The notes under the pieces are model-generated. The model saw nothing but the letters and a program-made list of their open reading frames with translations. It made no database searches and was not told the DNA's origin. DNA of 64,000 nt from contig NZ_CP031194.1 of assembly GCF_003344965.1 (NCBI RefSeq), positions 7,378,001-7,442,000 of the forward strand, read 5' to 3'. Of this stretch, positions 50,638 through 58,882 are shown piece after piece; the stretch's first letter is position 1; the number at the start of each line of letters is the position of its first letter. The DNA is from Streptomyces paludis. Lineage in GTDB: Bacteria > Actinomycetota > Actinomycetes > Streptomycetales > Streptomycetaceae. Made by a program: the position numbers and the translations under genes.

Positions 50638-51588
50638 GTGCGTATGGCACGCGCGGAGCTGTTGGCACCGGCCGAGGTGTGGATGCTGGTGCGGGAGCAC
50701 CCCGTTCCGCTCCAGGGCTCGACCCGTGAGCTGGCCGACGCGTTCACCGCGCGCTTCGGAGACCGGTTCGCGGTCTGGCACACCGACGAGTTCGTGTTCG
50801 GCGTCCGGGACGGGCGGCCGGTCCTGCGCACCCTCGCCGGGCTGGACGTGCCCGCCCCGAAGGTGGTGTGCGTACGGCAGATCCCCGGCTCGATGCGGCA
50901 CGACCGCGAGGTGACCCTGCTGCGCCAGCTGGAGCGCATGGGGGCCACCCTGATCAACCCGCTGGCGGGCCAGCTGATCTGCCGGAACAAGATGTGGCAG
51001 CTCCAGGAACTGGCCCTGGCCGGGCTGCCGGTGCCCGACACTCTCTCGTACGCGACCGCCCCGCTGGCCGGTGTCGTCCGTACCCCCGGTCTCGACGCGC
51101 CGTGCGTGGTGAAGTCCGTCGGCGGCCACAAGGGCAGACAGGTCTTCCTGGCCCCCGATGTCCGGCTGCTCCAGGAGGTGTCGGGTGCCCTCGCGCAGGA
51201 GACGCCGTATCTCTTCCAGGAGTATGTGGCGCACTCGCACGGCCGGGACCTGCGGCTGATCGTGGTCGACGGCGAGACCGTGGCCGCGGCGGTCCGTACC
51301 TCCCGGGACGGCGGCCTCGCCTCGAACATCGCCCAGGGCGGCTCCGCCGCGCGGTGCCTGGGCGACCATCCGCACGCGGAGGCCCTGGCGGTCCGGGCGG
51401 CCCGCGCGGTGGGACTCACGGTCGCGGGCGTGGATCTGCTGTTCACGTCCCCGGACGGCTACACCGTCTGCGAGGTCAACTCCGTGCCGGGATGGCGCCC
51501 GGAGATGACGGCGGTGGCGCCGGCCGTCACTGACTGCGTCGAGCGCGGCCTGGCCGCGTGGAAACCCATGGAGGACGTCTCCCCCTGA
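50638..51588 (+). CDS. RimK/LysX-like ATP-grasp ligase
   Basis: A 316-residue protein; GTG 50638 and ATG 50644 are both possible, AGG at 50625-50627 favouring the first. ATP-grasp signatures: ICRNKMWQLQELALAGLPVPDTL (about 117-139), CVVKSVGGHKGRQVF (about 157-171), YLFQEYVAHSHGRDLRLIVVDGETVAA and AGVDLLFTSPDGYTVCEVNSVPGW (about 262-285). The order matches RimK/LysX glutamate or peptide ligases. No precursor peptide or biosynthetic partner adjoins it, so the substrate is unknown. Confidence 0.82.
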   Translation: MRMARAELLAPAEVWMLVREHPVPLQGSTRELADAFTARFGDRFAVWHTDEFVFGVRDGRPVLRTLAGLDVPAPKVVCVRQIPGSMRHDREVTLLRQLERMGATLINPLAGQLICRNKMWQLQELALAGLPVPDTLSYATAPLAGVVRTPGLDAPCVVKSVGGHKGRQVFLAPDVRLLQEVSGALAQETPYLFQEYVAHSHGRDLRLIVVDGETVAAAVRTSRDGGLASNIAQGGSAARCLGDHPHAEALAVRAARAVGLTVAGVDLLFTSPDGYTVCEVNSVPGWRPEMTAVAPAVTDCVERGLAAWKPMEDVSP

Positions 51589-51626
51589 GCCCCTGAGCCG
51601 CCGAGCCGCCGAGCAAAGACGACGGA

Positions 51627-51652
51627 GGCCCCTTCCCGCCGGGGAAGGGGCC
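51627..51652. terminator. bidirectional hairpin terminator
   Basis: GGCCCCTTCCC pairs with GGGAAGGGGCC around GCCG between the convergent ATP-grasp and bL37-like genes. Confidence 0.8.
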
Positions 51653-51668
51653 CTGTCGTATCCCGAGT

Positions 51669-51746
51669 TCAGGACTGGGGGCGGCTGCCGTGGTTGGCGC
51701 CGTTCTTCCGACGTGCCTTCTTCTTACGGCGTCGCTTCGATGACAT
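51669..51746 (-). CDS. 25-residue ribosomal protein, bL37-like
   Basis: A tiny gene from ATG 51746 with AAAGGAG six bases upstream, and a terminator just past the stop. The peptide is a Lys/Arg block (SSKRRRKKKARRKN) followed by GANHGSRPQS, closely like the actinobacterial large-subunit protein bL37, whose known mycobacterial form has the same length and a KANHGKRPN end. It was missed by length-based calling. The expression signals on both sides support a real gene. Confidence 0.8.
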   Translation of the reverse strand: MSSKRRRKKKARRKNGANHGSRPQS

Positions 51747-51908
51747 GCCGTCTCCTTTCCGGTTGCGCTGTCCCGTTCCGTGCGGTGTCGCACCGGACCC
51801 CGAGTGCCGCGGCCTCGGCGTCCGGCCGACCAAACTACCCGTTCCGCCCCGCCCGGCGCGGCAATTCGCCCGCTTCCGCGTTGCGGCGGCGCGCCGGACG
51901 GAACGCGT

Positions 51909-53312
51909 TCAGACGACCGTGCAGGGCGTGGAGTTGAGGGTGAACGCGGACGGCCGGTTGTTGGCGCTCGTCCATGACGCGGTGAAGCCGACGGAGACGG
52001 TGGCCCCCGGGGCGATGACCGCCGTGTACGAGGCCGCGGCGGCGCTGACCGAGGAGCCGCTCTGGGTCGCGGTGGCCCCCCACATGTTGGTGATCCGCTG
52101 GCCGTTCGGGAAGGCCCAGGCCAGCGTCCAGCCGTTGACCGCGGCCGTCCCGGTGTTGCGGATCGCGATCTCGCCCTGGAAGCCGCCGCTCCACTGCCCG
52201 CTGACGGTGTAGGCGACCGAGCAGGCGGAGGTCGTCCCGCCGCCCCCACCGCCGCCGCCGGACGTTCCGTACACCGTGGCCTGCTGGGAGGTGCTGCCGA
52301 TGCCGTTGGCGCCCTTGAAGATGCGCTGTCCCCAGGAGCTGAGCGCGTTCGGGTTGAAGCCGGTCGCCATGTCGAGGTACTCCACACCGCCGCTGTTGCC
52401 GCTCCACGACCAGCCGAGATAGCCGAGGCGCAGGGACTGCGTGGTGGCCATGATGGCGTCCTCGTCCGGGTCGCCGTCCGAGTGCATGTCCCCGAACTCG
52501 CCGACCAGGATGGGCAGTCCGGCGTTGACGAAGGTGTTGAGATACGCGCTGACCTTCGCCGCCGTGTTGAAGACGCCGTACATGTGGATGGAGAACATGG
52601 TGTTGCGGTCCGGGTCGGCGGCGAAGACGGACGCGGCGTTGTCCCGCATGGTGAAGGACCAGTCCTGGCCCCAGTTGGGCGCGTCGACCATCAGGGTGTG
52701 GCCGAACCCGGCGTTGCGCAGCTTGACGATGGCCGCCTTGGTGTCGGCCGTCCAGCCCGCGTAATTGGTGTTGCCGTAGGGCTCGTTGCCGATGTTGACG
52801 ATGACATAGCTCTCCTGGCCGGTCAGCGCGGACTGGACGCTGATCCAGTAGTCCGCCGCGCGGGAGAGGGTGACCGCGGCGCTCTGCTCGCCGTAGCCGG
52901 TGGTGTCATGTGCCTCCAGCACACAGATCAGCTTGTTCTGCTTGCACTGCGCGACGATGTTCGCCACATCCGCGGTGTCGTTGCGCGTCCACTGGTCGCC
53001 GGTGCTCAGCACCACGCGCACGGTGTTGGCGCCGAGCGCCTTGATGTCGCTGAGGGCGGCCGTGGTCCGGCCGGTGTACCAGGTGTGGGCGTGGTTGACG
53101 CCGCGCATGACGAACTCGTTGCCGTTCGCCTCCAGCAGTCTGCCGTTGCTGACCCGCAGACCGGTGGCGGCGGCCTCCCGCGCCTGCGCGGCCGGGGCGG
53201 GCAGCGAGACGGCGAGCAGGCCGGCCAGGGCGAGCAGGGGGAGGAGCAGGCCGAGCAGGGGGAGTCGCCCCCTTCGGGGCCGGGCGGTGGTGTGGGGTGG
53301 TGCGACGCTCAT
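51909..53312 (-). CDS. secreted GH5 endo-beta-mannanase with CBM2
   Basis: A 467-residue secreted enzyme. Basic-hydrophobic signal peptide to about 45 (ends near APAAQA). The GH5 domain (about 50-340) has MRGVNHAHTWY, typical of subfamily 8 mannanases, acid/base Glu in IVNIGNEPYGN and nucleophile Glu in ILVGEFGD. A poly-Gly linker precedes a CBM2 (about 362-467; CSVAYTVSGQWSGGFQGEI, NGWTLAWAFPNGQ). It cleaves beta-1,4-mannan in plant biomass. It lies 65 bases downstream of the GDSL gene and probably shares its CebR-box promoter. Confidence 0.91.
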   Translation of the reverse strand: MSVAPPHTTARPRRGRLPLLGLLLPLLALAGLLAVSLPAPAAQAREAAATGLRVSNGRLLEANGNEFVMRGVNHAHTWYTGRTTAALSDIKALGANTVRVVLSTGDQWTRNDTADVANIVAQCKQNKLICVLEAHDTTGYGEQSAAVTLSRAADYWISVQSALTGQESYVIVNIGNEPYGNTNYAGWTADTKAAIVKLRNAGFGHTLMVDAPNWGQDWSFTMRDNAASVFAADPDRNTMFSIHMYGVFNTAAKVSAYLNTFVNAGLPILVGEFGDMHSDGDPDEDAIMATTQSLRLGYLGWSWSGNSGGVEYLDMATGFNPNALSSWGQRIFKGANGIGSTSQQATVYGTSGGGGGGGGTTSACSVAYTVSGQWSGGFQGEIAIRNTGTAAVNGWTLAWAFPNGQRITNMWGATATQSGSSVSAAAASYTAVIAPGATVSVGFTASWTSANNRPSAFTLNSTPCTVV

Positions 53313-53377
53313 GGGGGGTCTCCTGGGACGTCGTTGTTCCGGGATGTCGGTGTGAGCGGGAGAACGGACGAGGGGTC

Positions 53378-54523
53378 TCAGCGGGCGGTGCAGCCCGCGA
53401 CGGTGGTCGCCGGATTCCCGGAGGCGGTCCGGGACGCGATGAAGCCGAAGGCGGTGCTGGCCCCGGCGGCGAGCGGGCCGTTCCAGGACGCGTCGGCGAC
53501 GCTCGCGGTGCCCTGGCCGGTGGTGAGGGTGCCGTTCCAGATCTGGGTGATCGCCTCACCCGTCGGTACGGTGAGCCGTACCGTCCAGCCGTTCAGTGGC
53601 GCCGTGCCGTTGTTGCTGACGGTCACCTCCGCCTGGTAGCCGCCCTGCCAGGACGAGACGGTACGGAGCGACGCGGCGCAGCCGGTGGTGCCCGGGGCCG
53701 TCGGGGTCGGCGTCGGGGTGGGTGTCGGGGTCGAGGTGCCGGGGGTCAGCAGCGGGGTGAGCGCGGGGAACCATCGGCCCGCGATCTTGTCGTCGCCCGC
53801 GCTGTTGGGGTGGACACCGTCGTAGGTGTCGGCGGCCGTGCTGAACCCGGTCCACTGGTCGACGGCGGTCACCGGCGACCGGGCGGTGCTGCGGCCCGCC
53901 GCCCAGGCGGGGATCCGGGCGTTGAACGCCACCACGCGCTGGGCGCACTCGCCGCAGCTGCTCGGATTCATCGGGATGATCTGGGCGACCAGGATCTTCA
54001 TGTCCGGATTGCTCGCCCGCATCTGGTCGACCAGTGTGTCGAAGGCGGCGAGGATCCGGTCCGGGGCGATGTTGCTCCACACATCATTCGTGCCGAAGTG
54101 CATGACAACGATGTCGGGTCGCGTGGCGGACAGCCAGCCCGGCAGCAGGTTCTGCGCGGCGACATTGGTGGCGAGATACCCGCCGTGGCCTTCGTTGTTG
54201 CCGTCGCTGCCCTGCGCGCAGCCCTGCGGGCCGAGCGTGCCGACGAAGTCGGCCGAGGTGTAACCGGCGTTCAGGAGACGGTTCTTGAGCACGGCCCGCC
54301 AGCAGCCCGGCGAGCCGGTGATCGAGTCGCCCAGCGGCATGATCCGTACGGGGTCGGCCGCCGCCGAGGCGGTGCCGCCGGGGTGCGCTACAAGCGCGCC
54401 GAGGGTGAGCGCGGTGAGCGCGAGGACGGCCAGGACCGCCCGCAGCGCGGTGCTGCCCGGTGATCGCGTGGGGGTGTGCGCGGTCGGGTACGAGGTCGTG
54501 CGGGGTGAGGGGTCGTTCCGCAT
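53378..54523 (-). CDS. secreted SGNH/GDSL esterase with CBM2
   Basis: A 381-residue secreted protein from ATG 54523 with GAAGGGACC upstream. Signal peptide to about 55. The SGNH hydrolase shows RIMPLGDSITGS (Ser about 64), VMHFGTNDVWSN and YDGVHPNSAG (Asp/His). A Thr-Pro repeat linker leads to a C-terminal CBM2 (CAASLRTVSSWQGGYQAEV, LNGWTVRLTVPTGE). It probably deacetylates or de-esterifies hemicellulose, making mannan accessible to the next gene's mannanase. A perfect CebR box precedes it by 38 bases. Confidence 0.9.
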   Translation of the reverse strand: MRNDPSPRTTSYPTAHTPTRSPGSTALRAVLAVLALTALTLGALVAHPGGTASAAADPVRIMPLGDSITGSPGCWRAVLKNRLLNAGYTSADFVGTLGPQGCAQGSDGNNEGHGGYLATNVAAQNLLPGWLSATRPDIVVMHFGTNDVWSNIAPDRILAAFDTLVDQMRASNPDMKILVAQIIPMNPSSCGECAQRVVAFNARIPAWAAGRSTARSPVTAVDQWTGFSTAADTYDGVHPNSAGDDKIAGRWFPALTPLLTPGTSTPTPTPTPTPTAPGTTGCAASLRTVSSWQGGYQAEVTVSNNGTAPLNGWTVRLTVPTGEAITQIWNGTLTTGQGTASVADASWNGPLAAGASTAFGFIASRTASGNPATTVAGCTAR

Positions 54524-54560
54524 ATCCAAGGTCCCTTCTCGTGTATGCGGAGGTTCGAGA

Positions 54561-54584
54561 AGAAGTGGGAGCGCTCCCACTTCT
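54561..54584. promoter_or_regulatory. CebR box
   Basis: A perfect 24-base palindrome contains TGGGAGCGCTCCCA (54566-54579), the canonical operator of the cello-oligosaccharide sensor CebR in Streptomyces. It sits directly upstream of the GDSL esterase-mannanase unit. Confidence 0.93.
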
Positions 54585-54656
54585 GGGCGAGAACGGTCCG
54601 TGTGCGCGGCCTGGCCACATCAACCCACTGTTGTCGAAGGCACGTCAAGGGTGGTG

Positions 54657-54690
54657 ACGGATGTCGGCCGCCGGGACGGCCGACATCCGT
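54657..54690 (-). terminator. hairpin terminator of the dehydrogenase/MFS operon
   Basis: ACGGATGTCGGCCG pairs with CGGCCGACATCCGT around CCGGGA, 20 bases past the dehydrogenase stop. Confidence 0.75.
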
Positions 54691-54710
54691 TCACTCCTGC
54701 CCCTCGCTCC

Positions 54711-55736
54711 TCAGCAGCCGCCCAGGCGCAGCATGACCTTGCCGCTGCCGCTCCCGGCCGCCACGGTCAGCGCCTCGTCCGCCCGCTCGATACCGAAGCG
54801 GTGGCTGATGACGGGGGAGACGTCGAGCCCGTCCCGCAGCGCGCGCAGCGCCTCGTCGATCTCGTCCACGAACCGGTACGAGCCGATCCAGCTGATCTCC
54901 CGGGTCACCAGGGAGCCGAGCACGGCGGGTACGGCCGTACCGGGCAGATTGCCGACCTGGACGAGGGTGCCGCCGCGCGCGGTCGCCGCCAGGACGGGGC
55001 CGAGCGCCGCCGGGGCGCCCGAGGCGTCGAAGGACAGCTCGATGTCCGCGGGCAGTTCCTCGCCGGCCGCGAGGTCGACCGTACGGTCCGCGCCCATGGC
55101 ACGGGCCACGGCGAGCGGGGCCGCCGAGATGTCGGAGGCGATCACGGTCGCGGCGCCGCGGTGCTTCGCCGCGGCCACCACCAGCGCGCCGATCGGTCCC
55201 GCGCCGTTGACGAGCACCGCCTTGCCCCGTACGTCACCGGCGCGGTGCACGGCGTGCAGCGCCACGGCGAGCGGTTCGGCGAGCGCGCCGTGCTCGGTGC
55301 TCACCCCTGCGGGCAGCGGCCGGATCAGCTCCGCGCGGACCGTACGGTACTCGCTGAACCCGCCGTCGGTGTGCGGGTCGAAGGCGGCCGAGCCGAAGTA
55401 CCGGACCCGCGGGTACAGATTCGTCCGGCCGGCGATCCGCTCCGGCAGCGGGTCGTCCCCGACCGGCTCGGCCGGGTGCACGGTCACCGGCTGGCCGTCC
55501 GTCAGCCCGTCAACTCCCGTTCCGACAGCGGCGATCCGACCGGCGACCTCATGGCCGAGCACCAGCGGATGACGCAGGGTGGCGGTCCCGGAGGCGCCGT
55601 GCTTCCAGTAGGCGACGTCCGAGCCGCAGATCCCGCCCCACTCCATGGCGACGAGGACCTCGCCGGGGCCCGGCTCCGGCCGGGGGCGCTCGTCTATCCG
55701 CAGATCGCGCGGACCGTGCACGACGACGGCCTTCAT
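54711..55736 (-). CDS. zinc-dependent alcohol dehydrogenase (L-idonate/L-gulonate 5-dehydrogenase-like)
   Basis: A 341-residue medium-chain dehydrogenase whose ATG overlaps the MFS stop. Zinc residues in GGICGSDVAYW and LGHEVAG; nucleotide site VLVNGAGPIGALVVAAAKHRGAATVIASD (about 162-190). The four-Cys loop is absent (TNLYPRVRYFGSAAF), as in L-idonate 5-dehydrogenases. Together with mannonate dehydratase and a mannitol-dehydrogenase-family reductase it fits oxidation of L-gulonate or L-idonate. Terminated by the 54657-54690 hairpin. Confidence 0.82.
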   Translation of the reverse strand: MKAVVVHGPRDLRIDERPRPEPGPGEVLVAMEWGGICGSDVAYWKHGASGTATLRHPLVLGHEVAGRIAAVGTGVDGLTDGQPVTVHPAEPVGDDPLPERIAGRTNLYPRVRYFGSAAFDPHTDGGFSEYRTVRAELIRPLPAGVSTEHGALAEPLAVALHAVHRAGDVRGKAVLVNGAGPIGALVVAAAKHRGAATVIASDISAAPLAVARAMGADRTVDLAAGEELPADIELSFDASGAPAALGPVLAATARGGTLVQVGNLPGTAVPAVLGSLVTREISWIGSYRFVDEIDEALRALRDGLDVSPVISHRFGIERADEALTVAAGSGSGKVMLRLGGC

Positions 55737-57181
55737 ACGGCGTCCTCCATCCGGACCAGATCGCGCCCGCGCGTCTCGGGCGCGAGGACGGCCGACACGA
55801 GGGTGATGAGCGAGTAGACGACGAGCATCGCGGCGATCGGCCACCAGCTGCCGGTGACCGCGGTCAGGGTCGCCGCGACGACCGGCCCTATGGCGGTGGC
55901 GAGGATGCCGCCGATCTCCTTCGACAGGGCGAGCTGGGTGAAGCGGGTCCGGGAGCCGAAGAGTTCGGCCATCGTGACGCTCTCCAGCGAGAACAGGCCG
56001 AGGACACCGACATTGAGCCCCAGGACCATGCCGAGCATCAGCGCGGATGTGCTGCCCGAGGTGATCAGCAGCATCATCGGGAACGCGAACGCCATGGTGA
56101 TCAGGGTGAGCGCGATATACATCGGACGGCGCCCGAACCGGTCCCCGAGCAGCCCGACCAGCGGCACGGTGACAAAGCCCAGCAGCGAGCCGTAGACGAT
56201 CGCGTCGGTCGGGACCGCCCGGTCGGCGTGCAGGTTCGTGGCGATGTAGCCGACGAGGAAGGTCTGGATGAGCCCCGAGTTGCCCGCCTGGCCGAACCGC
56301 AGCCCGAGGGCGAGGAAGAACGCCTTGCCCTTGCGCTGCCGGATCCCGGCCTCCAGGACGCTCGCCGGCGGGGTGACGGGCGAGGACCCGGCGGAGCCGG
56401 CGGAGGAGGACTTGGCGGCGGGTTCGGTCGCGGCGGACTCGGCGATGACCGATTCGACCTCCGTACGGGAGAGCGCGACGCCGTCGACGACATCCGCCCG
56501 TCCCTCGAAGACCGGGCTCTCCTTCAGATTGCGGCGCAGCCAGACCGCGAAGATCATGAGCCCGAAGCTCAGCAGGAACGGCAGCCGCCAGCCCCACGAG
56601 AGCAGTTGTTCCTCGCTGAGCACGGCGAGCAGGATCGCCCACAGCCCCGACGCCGCCAGGGTGCCGGAGTTGGTGCCGAGCGACACCAGCGACGCGACGA
56701 GGCCGCGTCGTTTCACGGGCGCGTACTCGGCGAGCATGACGGTGGCCCCGGCGATCTCGGCTCCCGCGCCGAAGCCCTGGACGAGCCGCAGGACGACCAG
56801 CAGGATCGGGGCGAGGATACCGATCGTGGCGTAGGTGGGCAGCGCGCCGATCAGGGTGGTCGAGGCGCCCATCAGCAGGATGGTCAGGAACAGCACCCGC
56901 TTGCGGCCGATCCGGTCGCCCATCCGCCCGAAGTAGACGGCCCCGGCGAGCCGGGCGACATACCCGACGCCGTAGGTGGCCATGGCGGCGATGAGCCCGA
57001 TGGCGGGGCTGACATCGGGGAAGAAGATCTTGTTGAAGACGATGGCGGCGGCCAGCGAGTAGAGCTGGAAGTCCATGAACTCCATGGCGGTGCCGAGCCA
57101 GCCGGAGACGGCGGCTCTGGTGAGGTCGCGCGTGGTGCGCGTGGCGGCGCCCGGGGGCGCCGTTCTGGTGGTGTCGGTCAT
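55733..57181 (-). CDS. MFS sugar-acid/metabolite transporter
   Basis: A 482-residue metabolite-proton symporter-like protein. Twelve helices; N-terminal GWLGTAMEFMDFQLYSLAAAIVFNKIFFP is typical of the MHS (metabolite:H+ symporter) family, as are GRMGDRIGRKRVLFLTILLMG and GFGAGAEIAGATVMLAEYAPVKRRG. A disordered Ser/Ala loop lies in the middle (about 240-270). It probably imports the sugar acid catabolised by the locus. A 154-base G-rich gap with no gene separates it from the upstream reductase. Confidence 0.87.
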   Translation of the reverse strand: MTDTTRTAPPGAATRTTRDLTRAAVSGWLGTAMEFMDFQLYSLAAAIVFNKIFFPDVSPAIGLIAAMATYGVGYVARLAGAVYFGRMGDRIGRKRVLFLTILLMGASTTLIGALPTYATIGILAPILLVVLRLVQGFGAGAEIAGATVMLAEYAPVKRRGLVASLVSLGTNSGTLAASGLWAILLAVLSEEQLLSWGWRLPFLLSFGLMIFAVWLRRNLKESPVFEGRADVVDGVALSRTEVESVIAESAATEPAAKSSSAGSAGSSPVTPPASVLEAGIRQRKGKAFFLALGLRFGQAGNSGLIQTFLVGYIATNLHADRAVPTDAIVYGSLLGFVTVPLVGLLGDRFGRRPMYIALTLITMAFAFPMMLLITSGSTSALMLGMVLGLNVGVLGLFSLESVTMAELFGSRTRFTQLALSKEIGGILATAIGPVVAATLTAVTGSWWPIAAMLVVYSLITLVSAVLAPETRGRDLVRMEDAV

Positions 57182-57335
57182 GGCGAACTCCGTTGTTCAG
57201 GGCCGTACGTGAGCGGTGCGGGGGACGGGTGGGGGGACGGCTGGTGAGAGGGGACGGTGGTGAGCGGGGACGGGAAGGCGGAACGGATGGAGCGCGGGGA
57301 CTGGACGGAACGGACGGTAGGGGCGGCCGTACGGG

Positions 57336-58877
57336 TCAGATCTCGACCCGGCCAGCCCGCAGCGCGGGGAGCCGCGCGGTGACGGCGGAGACCAGCGCGG
57401 GGTCACCGGCCAGATCGGCGGCGCCGACCGCACCGAGCAGCCGCCGTACGGTGTCCGCCGTGTCCGGGGTGTCCGGACCGTCGCGCCGGCAGGCGGCCAG
57501 CCCGGCGGCGGCGGGGTCCGTCGTCCCGTACACCTGACGGCCGCCGCCGTCGGGGGCCGGGCGGGTGGCGTTCACCCAGGCGGCCAGGGCGAGTTCGAGC
57601 ACCGGGGTGGGCGCCGAGGCGGCACGCAGCGCGCGCAGCGCCCCGAACCACCGCTCCGGGAGTTTCAGCGACCCGTCGGAGCCGATCTGCTGGAGCAGAT
57701 GCCGCATTCCGGGGTTGCGGAACCGCGCGACGAGATCGTCCGCGTAGGCCGCCGGATCGGGGCCGCCCGCCGGCAGTGTCGGTCCGACCTCGGCGCAGAA
57801 CGCCCGTACCAGCCGCTCGCCCCACTCCGTCGCCAGCGCCTCGGCGACGGATCCGCACCCGGCGGCGGCGCCGATATGGGCCAGCGCGGAGTGTGATCCG
57901 TTGAGCAGCCGCAACTTCGTGAGCTGATACGGCACGACGTCCGGGACGAAGAGCGCGCCGTCCCGTTCCCACGGCGGCCGGGCGCCCGCGAAGGCGTCCT
58001 CCAGCACCCACTGCCGGTACGGTTCGGCCACCACCGGCACCCCGTCGCGCACCCCGAGGGCGCGATGGGCCGCCGCCCGGTCCGCCTCGGCCGTCGCGGG
58101 CACGATGCGGTCGACGACCGTCGAGGGGAAGGCGACCGAGGTCTCCAGCCAGTCGAGGAGCGCGCGCCGGCCGGGCCAGGACGACGCCTCCACGAAACCG
58201 CGGAGGACCCCGGCGAGCGCCGGGCCGTTCGCGGCCATGTTGTCGCAGGAGACGACCGTGACCGGGGCGCCGCCGGCCCGCTGCCGCGCGGCGAGCCCGG
58301 CGGCGAGCCGCCCGACGACCGTGGCGAGACCGGCGGTGTCCGGCGCGGCGAGATCGGCCGCGATCCCCGGCGCCCCGGTGTCGAGAGCCTGGGCGTCGAG
58401 CACGCCGGAGCCGGGGCGGCGGTGGTACCCCTTCTCGCTGATCGTCAGGGTCACCACCGTCACGTCCGGGGAGGCCAGCAGCGTGTCGATCCGCGCGGCG
58501 TCGGACCCCATGCGCAGTGCCTCGGTCACCGATCCGACGACCCGGGTGACCGGACCGTCCCCGTGCAGGCCGGTCACCGAGTAGAGACCGTCCTGCGCGC
58601 GCAGCGCCGCCACCGTGTCCGCCGAGCGCGGCGCGACGGCGGCGATGCCCCACGGCTCGCCGGAGCGGGCCGCGGCATGCTCGGTGTAGACGGCCTGGTG
58701 CGCCCGGTGGAACGCGCCGAGGCCGAAGTGGACGATACGGGACCGCAGTTCACGCGGATCGACGGCCGGGCGCAGCTCGGGCGCGAGCCGGTCGAGCGTG
58801 CCGAATGCCAGCGTCGCGTCGGGCCCGGAAGCGGGCCCCGACGCGGGCCCGGCGGAGTGCGGAGGCATGGCGCTCAT
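57336..58877 (-). CDS. mannitol dehydrogenase family reductase (fructuronate reductase/mannonate dehydrogenase-like)
   Basis: A 513-residue protein from ATG 58877, five bases after the dehydratase stop. Family motifs: RIVHFGLGAFHRAHQAVYTE (about 48-67, nucleotide site), VTLTISEKGYHRRPGSG, SCDNMAANG, and the catalytic KLRLLNGSHSALAHIG (Lys-Asn-His). UxuB-type members interconvert D-fructuronate and D-mannonate. Position next to mannonate dehydratase strongly supports this activity. Confidence 0.88.
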   Translation of the reverse strand: MSAMPPHSAGPASGPASGPDATLAFGTLDRLAPELRPAVDPRELRSRIVHFGLGAFHRAHQAVYTEHAAARSGEPWGIAAVAPRSADTVAALRAQDGLYSVTGLHGDGPVTRVVGSVTEALRMGSDAARIDTLLASPDVTVVTLTISEKGYHRRPGSGVLDAQALDTGAPGIAADLAAPDTAGLATVVGRLAAGLAARQRAGGAPVTVVSCDNMAANGPALAGVLRGFVEASSWPGRRALLDWLETSVAFPSTVVDRIVPATAEADRAAAHRALGVRDGVPVVAEPYRQWVLEDAFAGARPPWERDGALFVPDVVPYQLTKLRLLNGSHSALAHIGAAAGCGSVAEALATEWGERLVRAFCAEVGPTLPAGGPDPAAYADDLVARFRNPGMRHLLQQIGSDGSLKLPERWFGALRALRAASAPTPVLELALAAWVNATRPAPDGGGRQVYGTTDPAAAGLAACRRDGPDTPDTADTVRRLLGAVGAADLAGDPALVSAVTARLPALRAGRVEI

Positions 58878-58882
58878 GGCGT

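Noticed and set aside
48031..51375. Minus-strand open frame of more than 1,100 codons opposite the GH3 gene
   Set aside because: Low-complexity Gly/Arg/Ala sequence; the GH3 and ATP-grasp genes on the plus strand explain the open frame.
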